From Streptococcus sp. oral taxon 431 (GTDB lineage: Bacteria; Bacillota; Bacilli; Lactobacillales; Streptococcaceae), in contig NZ_JALDUI010000014.1 in NCBI RefSeq assembly GCF_023115445.1, forward strand, positions 1-60,582: DNA of 60,582 nt, read 5' to 3'. The position numbers were made by a program, and so were the translations under genes. Of the stretch, positions 9,042 through 18,231 are shown one piece after another (position 1 is the stretch's first letter; the number at the start of each line of letters is the position of its first letter). The notes beneath the pieces are model-generated. The model worked only from the letters and a program-made list of their open reading frames with translations. It was not told the DNA's origin and ran no database searches.

Positions 9042-10325
9042 TTAGGAGATGATTTCGATAATTTCACGCGATTTTATCACTTCATCACTTATTTTAATTT
9101 TAACATATTTTTGGAAATCTGTAACTAGTTCCGGAGAAATTTTGCCATTTGTATATACTTTTGCAACAATTTCACCCTTTCTGACAAAGTCTCCAACTTT
9201 CTTCTCAAAAACAATCCCCGTCTCATAGTCAAGGGCGTCTGTTTTCACTGCACGACCAGCACCCAATCTCATGGCAAAAAGACCAAACTCCATGGCTGGA
9301 AGTTCTGCGATAATACCATCCTCTTGAGCAGGAATATCAACTATATGGTCAACTTTTACTGGACGATAGAGGTCTTCTAAATCTCCACCCTGAGCTACAA
9401 CCATCTCTTCGAATTTCTGGAGTGCCTTACCATTTTCAAGATGTTGTCTTACTTCCTCAACAGTTTTTTCAACATTTGCTAAAGATAGCATAATCTGGGC
9501 TAACTCGCAGATAAAATGACTAATATCTTCACGTCCCTTACCTTGAAGAATTTCTAGTGCTTCTAGGATTTCCAAGCGGTTTCCAATGGCACGTCCCAAT
9601 GGTTGACTCATGTCCGTAATGACTGCTACTGTCTTGCGACCTACAGCTTTACCAAGATTTACCATAGTTTGAGCCAATTCACGGGCCTCGTCCACTGTTT
9701 TCATGAAGGCACCTTCACCAACAGTAACGTCCAGTAAGATGGCGTCAGCTCCAGCTGCAATCTTTTTACTCATGACTGAGCTAGCAATCAAGGGAATAGT
9801 ATCAACCGTTGCCGTCACATCACGAAGGGCATAGAGCAATTTATCAGCCTTAACCAGTTGATTGGACTGGCCAATGACTGAGACCCCAATCTCTTGAACT
9901 TGTTTGATAAATTCATCCTGACTTCGTTCAATCTGAAAACCTTTGATGGATTCTAGCTTATCAATGGTCCCACCAGTATGACCCAGACCTCTACCACTCA
10001 TCTTAGCAACTGGAACACCGAAACTAGCTACTAATGGCGCTAAAATTAAGGTAACCTTATCTCCCACTCCACCAGTAGAGTGTTTATCAACCTTTATACC
10101 CTCAATAGCTGATAAATCAAATTCCTGACCTGTCTTAACCATGTTCATAGTCAAGTCAGAAATCTCATCTATAGTCATTCCCTGAAAATATACTGCCATA
10201 GCAAAAGCTGCCATCTGGTAATCAGGGACGATTCCAGATACATAACCTTCAATCAACCATTGAATCTCACTGGAGCTTAGTTCTTGGCCGTCTCTTTTTT
10301 TCTGGATTAGATCTACTGCTCTCAT
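9042..10325 (-). CDS. pdp: Pyrimidine-nucleoside phosphorylase
   Basis: Phosphorolyses uridine, thymidine and deoxyuridine to the base and (deoxy)ribose 1-phosphate. The glycosyltransferase family 3 motif KHSTGGVGDKVTL and the phosphorylase signature SGRGLGHTGGTIDKLES are present near residues 80-120. 427 residues. The 3' end of the preceding methyltransferase gene overlaps this start by 4 nt (ATGA), so translation is probably coupled. Confidence 0.94.
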   Translation of the reverse strand: MRAVDLIQKKRDGQELSSSEIQWLIEGYVSGIVPDYQMAAFAMAVYFQGMTIDEISDLTMNMVKTGQEFDLSAIEGIKVDKHSTGGVGDKVTLILAPLVASFGVPVAKMSGRGLGHTGGTIDKLESIKGFQIERSQDEFIKQVQEIGVSVIGQSNQLVKADKLLYALRDVTATVDTIPLIASSVMSKKIAAGADAILLDVTVGEGAFMKTVDEARELAQTMVNLGKAVGRKTVAVITDMSQPLGRAIGNRLEILEALEILQGKGREDISHFICELAQIMLSLANVEKTVEEVRQHLENGKALQKFEEMVVAQGGDLEDLYRPVKVDHIVDIPAQEDGIIAELPAMEFGLFAMRLGAGRAVKTDALDYETGIVFEKKVGDFVRKGEIVAKVYTNGKISPELVTDFQKYVKIKISDEVIKSREIIEIIS

Positions 10326-10912
10326 TCTTTCACACTTCTAAGGATATAATATCCCTTATCTTTCTTTACAACCTCACAATTGCCAAAAACTTCTTCCATC
10401 TTACTTTTGGCACTAGGAGCTCCTTGTTTTTTCTGGATGACAATGGTCAAATCTCCACCATCAACAAGATAATCAATACTTTTCTCGATGATTTCATGAA
10501 CGACCTGCTTGCCTGCACGAATGGGCGGATTCGAAATGACATGATTAAATTGTCCTTCTACCTGCTCATAAATATTAGACTGGAAGATAGTCGCTTGAAC
10601 CTTGTTTTTTACTGCATTTTGCTGGGCTAAATCCAGGGCACGATTATTGATATCCACCATGGTCGCTTGGGCACCATAAGCTTTAACCAAAGACAAACCT
10701 ATTGGACCGTAGCCACAACCAACATCAAGAATTTTTTCATCTTTTTCGACATCTAGACATCTTAACAACAACTGACTTCCGAAATCAATCATTTTTTTAC
10801 TAAAGACTCCAGCATCTGTCAAAAAGGTCATCTTTTGCCCAAGGAGCTCAACTCTAAGTTCATGAACATCATGGGCTGCATCTGGATTTTCTGCATAATA
10901 CATTTTACTCAT
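10322..10912 (-). CDS. Class I SAM-dependent methyltransferase, RsmC/YbxB-like
   Basis: Predicted rRNA-type N2-guanine methyltransferase of the RsmC family (MTS domain), 196 residues. SAM-binding motif I is DVGCGYGPIGLS at about 62-73, and the catalytic motif IV is SNPPIRAGK. It is probably the first gene of the deo/nup operon: an extended -10 box lies directly upstream. The target (16S rRNA or other) cannot be told from sequence. Confidence 0.85.
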   Translation of the reverse strand: MSKMYYAENPDAAHDVHELRVELLGQKMTFLTDAGVFSKKMIDFGSQLLLRCLDVEKDEKILDVGCGYGPIGLSLVKAYGAQATMVDINNRALDLAQQNAVKNKVQATIFQSNIYEQVEGQFNHVISNPPIRAGKQVVHEIIEKSIDYLVDGGDLTIVIQKKQGAPSAKSKMEEVFGNCEVVKKDKGYYILRSVKE

Positions 10913-10918
10913 AGTTCT

Positions 10919-10924
10919 ATTTTA
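10919..10924 (-). promoter_or_regulatory. Extended -10 promoter of the methyltransferase/nucleoside operon
   Basis: On the minus strand TGG-TAAAAT lies 6 nt before the ATG of the methyltransferase, the same geometry as at plsY. No Shine-Dalgarno sequence intervenes, so a leaderless transcript is predicted. Confidence 0.55.
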
Positions 10925-11019
10925 CCATAAAAATAAGTTATTTGTAAATCGTTTACAAAGGTATCAAGCCCTTAAATCATGTTGTATTTCCACAAAAATA
11001 ATATAAGTTCTGATTAGCA

Positions 11020-11298
11020 TTAGGGCCCTAGTAAAAAGCTCCCTACTGCCATGGTAATCGGAAAAGCAAAGATACAAGCTAAACCAAAAAAGAAGAGCCA
11101 CCACTTTCTTTCAAAGAATGCTAGGACAAGGTAGCCTAGACCTACGAGGGGCAATAAAATAAAAAGAACAAAAGTGGTCCAGTTATAGGAGTGAAGTCCG
11201 ATAGAAAAGGAAAAATTAATCCAGTTGGGTGATAACCATAAAACAACTACAAACAGGCTGATCAAAACCAGCGTTTTTTCTCTTAATCTAGCTTTCAT
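11020..11298 (-). CDS. Small membrane protein of unknown function
   Basis: 92 residues with about three hydrophobic segments (roughly 12-28, 40-62 and 68-88) and a basic N-terminus. I do not recognise the family. An AAGGAGG site precedes the ATG. It stands alone between the methyltransferase promoter and divergent coaA, so its context gives no functional hint. Confidence 0.65.
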   Translation of the reverse strand: MKARLREKTLVLISLFVVVLWLSPNWINFSFSIGLHSYNWTTFVLFILLPLVGLGYLVLAFFERKWWLFFFGLACIFAFPITMAVGSFLLGP

Positions 11299-11388
11299 CT
11301 TAGAACCTCCTTTATAGGTTTTCCCCCTTATATTTTAACAAAGAAAGCGCTTTTTCTCAAATAGTCGGATGGTTATTCTTTCTAAAAT

Positions 11389-11397
11389 ATGGTATAC
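11389..11397 (+). promoter_or_regulatory. Extended -10 promoter of coaA
   Basis: TGG-TATACT, about 25 nt before the coaA ATG, with a GAGGA ribosome-binding site in between. Confidence 0.55.
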
Positions 11398-11421
11398 TAA
11401 GATATCAAACGAGGATATAGT

Positions 11422-12342
11422 ATGACCAACGAATTTTTACATTTTGAAAGGATAAACCGCGAAACTTGGCAATCCTTGCATCGCAAAACAACTCCTCCCT
11501 TGACCGAGGAAGAGTTAGATTCTATTAAGAGTTTCAATGACCAGATTAGCCTTCAAGACGTTACAGATATCTATCTGCCACTGGCACATCTGATTCAGAT
11601 TTACAAACGTTCCAAAGAAGACCTTGCCTTCTCAAAAGGCATTTTCCTTCAAAGAGAGAGCAAAAAACAGCCCTTTATTATTGGTGTTTCAGGAAGTGTC
11701 GCTGTCGGTAAATCCACTACTAGTCGGCTCTTGCAAATTTTGCTGTCCCGTATCGTTCCTGGAGCAAGTGTTGAACTAGTTACTACAGATGGTTTTTTAT
11801 ACTCAAATAGTGTCTTAATTGAGCAAGATATCCTCAACCGCAAGGGGTTTCCTGAGAGTTACGACATGGAAGCTTTGCTTAATTTCCTGGACCAACTCAA
11901 AAATGGGCAGGATGTTGATATCCCTGTTTATTCCCATGAAATCTATGATATTGTCCCTGGTCGAAAACAACGAGTAGAAGCCGCTGATTTTGTCATTGTT
12001 GAGGGAATCAACGTATTCCAAAATCCACATAATGACCGTCTCTATATTACTGATTTCTTTGACTTTTCAATCTATGTTGATGCCGCTGTCGAAGACATTG
12101 AAAGCTGGTATTTGGATCGTTTCTTAAAACTTCTTAGCTTTGCTCAGGATGATCCAGGCAACTATTACTACCGTTTCACTCAACTTCCCCTTAGTGAAGT
12201 CAAGGATTTTGCCCACCAGGTTTGGACCAGTATCAACCTAACCAATCTCCAGAATTACATTGAACCGACACGAAATCGTGCAGAGGTCATTCTCCATAAA
12301 TCTAAAAATCACGAAATTGATGAAATTTACTTAAAAAAATAA
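11422..12342 (+). CDS. coaA: Pantothenate kinase, type I
   Basis: Phosphorylates pantothenate, the committed step of coenzyme A synthesis. P-loop [12 protein letters not shown] at about residues 93-104, followed by [13 protein letters not shown], the catalytic Asp region, and KGFPESYD, all typical of bacterial CoaA. 306 residues, full length. Transcribed alone from an extended -10 promoter, with rpsT close downstream. Confidence 0.96.
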   Translation: MTNEFLHFERINRETWQSLHRKTTPPLTEEELDSIKSFNDQISLQDVTDIYLPLAHLIQIYKRSKEDLAFSKGIFLQRESKKQPFIIGVSGSVAVGKSTTSRLLQILLSRIVPGASVELVTTDGFLYSNSVLIEQDILNRKGFPESYDMEALLNFLDQLKNGQDVDIPVYSHEIYDIVPGRKQRVEAADFVIVEGINVFQNPHNDRLYITDFFDFSIYVDAAVEDIESWYLDRFLKLLSFAQDDPGNYYYRFTQLPLSEVKDFAHQVWTSINLTNLQNYIEPTRNRAEVILHKSKNHEIDEIYLKK

Positions 12343-12409
12343 TTTTCCCTTGTCAAAACGTAAGTTTTCAGATATAATGGTATAGTTAGTAAAAATGGAG
12401 GTAAGAACA

Positions 12410-12643
12410 TTGGCAAACATTAAATCAGCTATCAAACGCGCTGAATTGAACGTTAAACAAAACGAAAAAAACTCAGCTCAAAAATCAGCTATGCGTACTG
12501 CTATCAAAGCTTTTGAAGCAAACCCATCTGAAGAACTTTACCGTGCTGCCAGCTCAGCTATCGATAAAGCAGAAACTAAAGGTTTGATCCACAAAAACAA
12601 AGCTAGCCGTGATAAAGCACGTCTTGCTGCTAAACTTGGTTAA
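12410..12643 (+). CDS. rpsT: 30S ribosomal protein S20
   Basis: Primary 16S rRNA-binding protein of the small subunit: [16 protein letters not shown] at the start, [25 protein letters not shown] at the end. I choose the TTG at 12410, 8 nt after GGAGG. The in-frame ATG at 12395 overlaps that Shine-Dalgarno sequence. This gives 77 residues, the usual S20 size. Non-AUG starts on rpsT are known from other bacteria, where they take part in autoregulation. Confidence 0.92.
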   Translation: MANIKSAIKRAELNVKQNEKNSAQKSAMRTAIKAFEANPSEELYRAASSAIDKAETKGLIHKNKASRDKARLAAKLG

Positions 12644-12663
12644 TCATTAACTGCATACAAAAT

Positions 12664-12684
12664 GAGCTCCTCGGAGCTTTTTTT
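12664..12684 (+). terminator. rpsT terminator
   Basis: AGCTCC/GGAGCT stem followed by seven T. Confidence 0.8.
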
Positions 12685-12707
12685 GTGCACATTTTCTGGA
12701 GGTTATT

Positions 12708-13220
12708 ATGAAAATCGCTATCATTGGATATTCTGGATCAGGAAAATCTACTCTAGCAGAAAAACTAGCTAATCACTACTCTATCCCCAAACTTCATATG
12801 GATACTCTCCAATTTCAGCCAGGGTGGCAAGATAGTGACCGTGACTGGATGCTGAACGAAATGAAAACTTTTCTAGCCAACAACGAAAACTGGGTCATTG
12901 ATGGCAACTACTCTTGGTGTTGTTATGAGGAAAGAATGGAGGAAGCTGACCAGATCATCTTTTTAAACTTCTCTTCTTGGAATTGTTTGCTAAGAGCCTT
13001 TAAGCGCTATTTAAAATACAGAGGAAAAGTGAGAGAAAGTATGGCAGCAGGATGCCCCGAGCAATTCAACTGGGAATTTATCCGTTGGATTCTCTGGGAT
13101 GGACGAACAAAAAATGCAAAGGAAAGATACCAACACTTAAACAATACTTACGGAGAAAAGATGCGCATTCTCCATTCTCAAGCAGAGATTGATTGTTTTT
13201 TGCGATCTTTAAAAAAGTAA
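12708..13220 (+). CDS. FlaR-like P-loop kinase (DNA topology modulation family)
   Basis: 170-residue AAA-type P-loop protein with Walker A GYSGSGKST at residues 7-15, WVIDGNYS near 65 and a basic C-terminus. The family is often annotated as DNA topology modulation protein FlaR but looks like a small-molecule or nucleotide kinase; its substrate is unknown. TGGAGG precedes the ATG by 6 nt. Transcribed downstream of the rpsT terminator. Confidence 0.8.
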   Translation: MKIAIIGYSGSGKSTLAEKLANHYSIPKLHMDTLQFQPGWQDSDRDWMLNEMKTFLANNENWVIDGNYSWCCYEERMEEADQIIFLNFSSWNCLLRAFKRYLKYRGKVRESMAAGCPEQFNWEFIRWILWDGRTKNAKERYQHLNNTYGEKMRILHSQAEIDCFLRSLKK

Positions 13221-13264
13221 ACAATATAGTAGCATTTCATTAAAATCAGCATGTACTGATTGAC

Positions 13265-13304
13265 TAAAAAAGGAAGATTTTCATCCAGAAAATCTTCCTT
13301 TTTT
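13265..13304. terminator. Strong hairpin terminator after the FlaR-like gene
   Basis: AAAAAAGGAAGATTTTC pairs with GAAAATCTTCCTTTTTT across a short loop. It is nearly perfect and works on both strands. The remainder of 13221-13449 shows no coding signal. Confidence 0.85.
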
Positions 13305-13409
13305 CCTTTTATTCAACAATTAAAAATAACTCGAGCAATTTATAAATCAACAATAATATTCCCCTAGAAATGAAGAGAATCGTGTTCATAGTTTCTGAGT
13401 TCGTGATAC

Positions 13410-13452
13410 AAAAAACTGAAGGAAGTATAGTCCTACTTCTTTCAGTTTTTTA
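13410..13452 (-). terminator. Terminator of the Sir2 gene
   Basis: ACTGAAGGAAGTA and TACTTCTTTCAGT form the stem. On the minus strand it follows the Sir2 stop codon and ends in a T run. Confidence 0.75.
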
Positions 13453-14181
13453 TTGTCTCAATTTAGAAAATACTTCTCCGATCTTACCTTCGATAACTAA
13501 ATCAGCTTGGCTATCTTGAGGGGTGCTGGACTTGTTGATAACGACAAGATTTGACCCTGAAAAATAATTGATGAGGCTAGCTGCAGGATAAACGACTAAG
13601 GAAGTTCCACCAATGATCAATAAATCTGCTTGCTGAATGACTCGGGCTGCTCGACTAAAAACATCCATATCCAGAGGTTCCTCATAAAGGGTTACGTCAG
13701 GTTTGACCACTTTACCACAATATAAACAATGAGGAACTGGACCTTCAAGTGCCAAAAAATCATCCAAATCATAAAAGTGATGACAGCCCAAACAGTAATT
13801 ACGATCTGCACTACCATGCAGTTTCAAAACTTTCTGAGACCCCGCCATTTCATGCAAGCTATCAATATTTTGCGTCACAATTGCTTTTAATTTACCTGTT
13901 TTTTCTAACGACGCTAGATAATCATGTGCTAAATTTGGCTTGGCATCTGGATAGACCAGATACTTTTTGTAGAAGTCAAAAAAATCCTCTGGATAGCGTT
14001 CAAACACGGTGCGTGAAACAAGTTGCTCGGCAGTAAAATGGCGCCCCAACTTAAGACTATAAACACCATCAGAACTTCGAAAATCTGGAATATTAGACTC
14101 TGTTGAAACCCCTGCACCACCGAAAAAGACAATTCTTTGACTTTTATCTATCAGTTCCTGTAATTGTTCAATCTTATCCAT
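13450..14181 (-). CDS. NAD-dependent protein deacylase, Sir2 family
   Basis: Sirtuin, 243 residues. NAD-binding GGAGVSTESNIPDFRS near 21-36, TQNIDSLH, the catalytic His in LKLHGSAD, and a zinc ribbon with CLGC and CLYC. The small class (bacterial CobB-like) removes acyl groups from lysines using NAD. It is monocistronic between two terminator-bounded regions. The substrate cannot be predicted. Confidence 0.93.
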   Translation of the reverse strand: MDKIEQLQELIDKSQRIVFFGGAGVSTESNIPDFRSSDGVYSLKLGRHFTAEQLVSRTVFERYPEDFFDFYKKYLVYPDAKPNLAHDYLASLEKTGKLKAIVTQNIDSLHEMAGSQKVLKLHGSADRNYCLGCHHFYDLDDFLALEGPVPHCLYCGKVVKPDVTLYEEPLDMDVFSRAARVIQQADLLIIGGTSLVVYPAASLINYFSGSNLVVINKSSTPQDSQADLVIEGKIGEVFSKLRQ

Positions 14182-14411
14182 TTCACCCCTCCTTAAGTTT
14201 TTTGTTCTAAAAAAGTTGAAAACCTTTAGCTTCTGTCAACCAGGCTTTCAACTTTATTTGATTATGATTTAAATGTTAAACTGACTACTTTTGGTCCTTT
14301 GACACAATTTGACGTTCTTCAAAGTCCTTATTCTCATCTATTATAGGATTGAAGCAATGAACATGCTTATCATTTTGAGAACAAGAGTAATCACATGAAT
14401 GGAATCTAACT
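14182..14411. other. Noncoding spacer
   Basis: Between deoD and Sir2. A stem of GTTGAAA-type sequence (AAAAGTTGAAAACC about 14211, facing GGCTTTCAACTTT about 14243) resembles a terminator for deoD transcription. I see nothing else. Confidence 0.35.
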
Positions 14412-15122
14412 TTAGTCTGCAATCAAGGTTTCTAGACCAACCTTCATCATATCTGTGAAAGTATTTTGGCGCTCTTCTGCAGTTGTATCTTCATCTGGAT
14501 TAACCAAACTATCTGAAATAGTCATGATAGCAAGAGCATCAACATGGTGTTGGGCAGCAAGATAGTAAAGGGCTGCTGCTTCCATCTCCACTGCTTTAAC
14601 TCCCCACTTACCAAGCTCGATATTTTTTTCAAAGTAGTTTGAGTAAAAGACATCTGATGACAAAACATTTCCGACGTGAGTGGTCATACCGAGGTCTTTG
14701 GCAATATGATAGGCTTTATCTAGTAAATCAAAGCTAGCGATTTGTGGAAAATCATATTGAGGCCAGTCATTGCGGATAATGTTTGAGTTGGTAGCAGCTG
14801 CTTGCGCCAAGACCAACTCACGAACGTGAACATCCTCATTCAAAGAACCAGCAGTTCCGACACGGATCAATTTTTTCACACCGTAATCGACAATCAATTC
14901 ACGCGCATAGATAGAGATAGAGGGCATCCCCATCCCTGTTCCCATAACAGATACACGATGGCCCTTGTAAGTTCCAGTGTAACCAAACATGTTACGGACT
15001 TCATTGAAGCATACAGCGTCTTCAAGAAAATTCTCAGCGATAAACTTCGCACGAAGAGGATCTCCAGGAAGAAGAATTTTATCAGCAATTTCACCCTGCT
15101 TAGCAGCAATATGGATAGACAT
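14412..15122 (-). CDS. deoD: Purine-nucleoside phosphorylase, DeoD type
   Basis: Hexameric (family I) purine-nucleoside phosphorylase, 236 residues; cleaves (deoxy)inosine, guanosine and adenosine. [14 protein letters not shown] is the phosphate/subunit motif, [19 protein letters not shown] follows, VGTAGSL is the family signature, and TISDSL holds the acid Asp. A second, trimer-type phosphorylase (punA) lies 2.5 kb upstream in the same direction, so both purine routes are present. Confidence 0.95.
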   Translation of the reverse strand: MSIHIAAKQGEIADKILLPGDPLRAKFIAENFLEDAVCFNEVRNMFGYTGTYKGHRVSVMGTGMGMPSISIYARELIVDYGVKKLIRVGTAGSLNEDVHVRELVLAQAAATNSNIIRNDWPQYDFPQIASFDLLDKAYHIAKDLGMTTHVGNVLSSDVFYSNYFEKNIELGKWGVKAVEMEAAALYYLAAQHHVDALAIMTISDSLVNPDEDTTAEERQNTFTDMMKVGLETLIAD

Positions 15123-15474
15123 AGTTTATGATACAAAGAGCGACCAGAAAGCGACTGAAAATTAGGAATCTGACGAGAAATCCTGATTTCACAGTCAGAT
15201 TATCTATTTTCCGAGCTTTCCGCTCGTGTTCAAATCTGAACACACGCTCTACCTTTCTTTTTTGATATACAAGACAGGCGACAGAGAACAAAGTAAAAAT
15301 AGGAAACTGGCGACGCATTGTAAATGCTAGACAGTTTATCTTTTTTACACAGTTCTCCGCCCGTATTCAGTTCAGCGAATACAGTTAACCCATCCTTTCT
15401 TTTTTAATTGAGTAATTAGAAAAGCTTTCTGCTCGTGTTCAAATTTGAACACACGCTCTACCTTTCTATTATTT
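15123..15474. repeat. Spacer holding two copies of a 45-bp palindromic repeat
   Basis: Copies at about 15214-15259 and 15424-15468 share GCTCGTGTTCAAAT(C/T)TGAACACACGCTCTACCTTTCT. The second contains the perfect 18-bp palindrome GTGTTCAAATTTGAACAC. A third, diverged stem (GTATTC...GAATAC) lies near 15362-15381. On the minus strand each copy begins with AGAAAGG, like a ribosome-binding site. There is no real gene in the interval. Confidence 0.6.
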
Positions 15475-16185
15475 TTAATTTGTTAATGAATCCAAAAATG
15501 CATAGAGTTTTGCATTCATTTCTCGATAAGCATAGTTACGAATAGCTTCAGACTTTTGAACATAAGTCAATTTTTTGCTTTGTTCTTCCAAAACTTCTTC
15601 ACCATCCGCAGCAATTAAGAGCTCTACTGCTTCTGGATCAAATTCCAAATGAGCTTGGAAGGCATAGTGTTTAGGACTAAAGCGAATAATCTGACGTGGA
15701 CAGCCTTGACTGGTCGCAAGGACGATAGCATCCTCTGTTAATCCCGGCATATCTCCATGCCAGTGACCAGTATTTAAAGTTTGTCCAAAAACTTTGACAT
15801 GATTGTCTTTTAATCCAGCTTCAGTTAGCGTTATTGGAAAAACACCAATCTCACGCTCTGGACTATGCTCATACTCTGCGCCATAAGCAACAGACAAGAG
15901 TTGAGCACCAAGACAGACCCCAACAATATAACGATCTGCCTTCATAGCCTTTTGAATCAGCTCAATCTCTGCCTGAGGATCGTAGTATGGAAAAGTTTCC
16001 CGATCTTCATCTGGCGATTGAGGTCCCCCCATCACAATTAAGAAGTCGATTTCATCCACTGTCTCTGGTAAGGCTTCATTCTCATAGACTTTGGTCGTGG
16101 TCACTTGATGGCCACGATCCTGCGCCCATTTTAGATAAGCGCCCGGCACTTCAAAGGTTTCATGCAGTACAAAATGTACCTTCAT
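15475..16185 (-). CDS. Class I glutamine amidotransferase domain protein
   Basis: Stand-alone GATase1 of the GMP-synthase-like subgroup, 236 residues. Catalytic nucleophile Cys in VGVCLGAQLLS; the catalytic His/Glu pair is probably in FQAHLEFDPEAV. I use the ATG at 16185, which overlaps the CLC stop (ATGA) and is preceded by GGGAGAAG; the frame is open 25 codons upstream. The acceptor subunit or substrate is unknown. It probably belongs to the punA-clc operon, which suggests a purine-linked role. Confidence 0.85.
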   Translation of the reverse strand: MKVHFVLHETFEVPGAYLKWAQDRGHQVTTTKVYENEALPETVDEIDFLIVMGGPQSPDEDRETFPYYDPQAEIELIQKAMKADRYIVGVCLGAQLLSVAYGAEYEHSPEREIGVFPITLTEAGLKDNHVKVFGQTLNTGHWHGDMPGLTEDAIVLATSQGCPRQIIRFSPKHYAFQAHLEFDPEAVELLIAADGEEVLEEQSKKLTYVQKSEAIRNYAYREMNAKLYAFLDSLTN

Positions 16186-17417
16186 CGTTTCTTCTCCCAT
16201 CTCTTTCGAATCACGTAAGACAGACCAGCCGCAAGTACAAGCGGAATTGTCAAACTCCAAGTTTGGCCTGTAAATCCAAGGCTCAGGGCAATGGCTGTCA
16301 GAGGAGCTTTTAAGGTCGTCCCTAAAAAGACGGTCGCTCCTAGTAACATCCCTAGAGCAGGATCTAGATGAATCCCAACTGCTGTCAAAAGCAAGGTCAC
16401 TAGGTAGCCAGATCCAATCCCTAAGGCAAATGATGGTGTTAAAGTTCCCCCATAAGCACCATTGCGCAAGAGGAAATAAACCAGAATCCCCTTCACTGCA
16501 AGAGCCAGTGGAAGATAAGGAATCGACTGGCTAGACAAGAGGGCTTGCGCTAGTATCTGGCCATTTCCCATAAAGATAGGGAAAAAGATTGCTAGTCCCC
16601 CCAGCACTAGAAAGGCTAGCGGAAGAGCCCAAAGAATCGACCCATTCTTCCGCCGTTTGTGACTAGCCCGCTTGGCTAGGAAAGCAAAGACCAGAGCCAA
16701 GGGAGTAACCAAGAAAGCAATCACAATAGCCTGAAAGAAACTGCTAGCCGACCATGAGACTGCGGACAGGTGATAAATAGCCTCCTGACCAATGATGGAC
16801 TGAGCGACCCAGGTGGCCAGATAAGTGCTGGTCAAAACCAGTAGAAGGTTCTGCCAACTGTAGGCGAGTCCTAAAGTCTCAAAGACGAACAAGCTACTGG
16901 CAAAGGGAACTTGATAGACCGCAGCTAAACCAGCTCCAGCACCACAGACAATCAAGACTTTTCGCTCTTTGAGGGCTAGAGAAAAACCTTTCGCCAAGCG
17001 ACCAGCTAGAAGAGCCCCAACCTCACGTGGTGCTCCTTCTTTTCCGACCGATGCACCTGCTCCGACAATCGCAACCTGCATCCCTGCATGAAGGAGGTGG
17101 GCTAAGAGCGCTGGTTCCCTGTCTCCAGCTAAGTCAATTTGCTGGCGAATAGACAGAATCTTATAACGCTTTTGCAAGACATACCAAAAACCAGCTGCCA
17201 AACACCCAGTCACACATAAGACCAAAAATCTACGGAGACCTCCAGCTTCTTGAAATTGCTGGAGTAAATCCGACTTATCTTGGCCAAAGGCCAGCCCTTG
17301 CACCCCTTCTAGTAGATAATGACAGGCAATTCCGACCAGACCCGTCCCTATTCCTAATGATAAAGTGGCTAGAAGCACTCTCAGTCCATAGGGAATACTT
17401 TGGAGTCGTACTCTCAT
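16182..17417 (-). CDS. CLC-family chloride/proton transporter
   Basis: Membrane protein of about 411 residues with CLC motifs: GAGASVGKEGAPREVG (gating Glu in KEG), GAGAGLAAVYQVPFASSLFVFE and GAYGGTLTPSFALG. About ten to eleven helices and no C-terminal CBS domains. The presence of KEGAP argues for the Cl-/H+ branch, but a fluoride exporter cannot be excluded by eye. Starts at MRVRLQ (17417), overlapping the punA stop; a TTG at 17435 is in frame too. Confidence 0.88.
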   Translation of the reverse strand: MRVRLQSIPYGLRVLLATLSLGIGTGLVGIACHYLLEGVQGLAFGQDKSDLLQQFQEAGGLRRFLVLCVTGCLAAGFWYVLQKRYKILSIRQQIDLAGDREPALLAHLLHAGMQVAIVGAGASVGKEGAPREVGALLAGRLAKGFSLALKERKVLIVCGAGAGLAAVYQVPFASSLFVFETLGLAYSWQNLLLVLTSTYLATWVAQSIIGQEAIYHLSAVSWSASSFFQAIVIAFLVTPLALVFAFLAKRASHKRRKNGSILWALPLAFLVLGGLAIFFPIFMGNGQILAQALLSSQSIPYLPLALAVKGILVYFLLRNGAYGGTLTPSFALGIGSGYLVTLLLTAVGIHLDPALGMLLGATVFLGTTLKAPLTAIALSLGFTGQTWSLTIPLVLAAGLSYVIRKRWEKKR

Positions 17418-17421
17418 AACA

Positions 17422-18231
17422 TTACAATTCTGCAAGAATCGCTTTTAGCAAGCCTTTGAAGTCGCCTTTGACACGTTCTGTCACTTCTACTACCTCTTCG
17501 TGGTTAAGTTCTTCTTGGAATCCTGCAGCATGGTTAGTGATACATGAAATTCCTAGAACTTTCAAGCCTGAGTGGGCTGCCACAATAACTTCAGGAACAG
17601 TTGACATACCGACAGCATCTGCACCAAGAGTCTTATAGGCACGGATTTCAGCTGGAGTTTCATAAGTTGGACCGGTTACACCAATATAGACACCTTCATC
17701 AAGCTTGATACCGAGTTTTTTAGCCACTTCATGGGCAGTAGCACGATATTCTGGTGTATAAGCCTTAGACATATCTGGGAAGCGAGGACCAAAGTCATCC
17801 AAGTTTTCACCAATCAATGGGTTTTGACCAGTCATATTGATGTGGTCAGTAATAGCCATCAAGGTACCAGGACCGAACCCGATACCTCCAGCAGCATTGG
17901 TTACAATGACACCTTCGCATCCGAGAACTTTCATCACACGTACTGGGAAAGTCACGACTTCAAGAGGATTTCCTTCGTAGAAGTGGAAACGACCTTGAAG
18001 AGCTAAGACTTTACGTCCAGCAAGATCACCATAAACCAATTTACCAGCATGTCCGACTACTGTGGATTGACCCCAGTTTGGAATTTCAGAGTAGTCTACT
18101 ACAACTGAATTTTCGATTTCTTCAGCAAGTTCACCGAGTCCTGATCCAAGAATCAAGCCGAACTCCGGCGCTTCAACTCCCTTTTCTTTCAAGAAAGCAG
18201 CTGTTTCATTGATTTTATCTAAAAATGTCAT
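17422..18231 (-). CDS. punA: Purine-nucleoside phosphorylase, trimeric type
   Basis: Family II (trimeric) phosphorylase for inosine and guanosine, 269 residues. The signature elements are LILGSGLGELAEE, VVGHAGKL, VTNAAGGIG, GPTYETPAEIR and GMSTVPEVIVAAH. Tightly packed with DUF1697 (1-nt overlap of stop and start) and the CLC gene, so it lies in one operon with deoB and rpiA. Confidence 0.95.
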   Translation of the reverse strand: MTFLDKINETAAFLKEKGVEAPEFGLILGSGLGELAEEIENSVVVDYSEIPNWGQSTVVGHAGKLVYGDLAGRKVLALQGRFHFYEGNPLEVVTFPVRVMKVLGCEGVIVTNAAGGIGFGPGTLMAITDHINMTGQNPLIGENLDDFGPRFPDMSKAYTPEYRATAHEVAKKLGIKLDEGVYIGVTGPTYETPAEIRAYKTLGADAVGMSTVPEVIVAAHSGLKVLGISCITNHAAGFQEELNHEEVVEVTERVKGDFKGLLKAILAEL

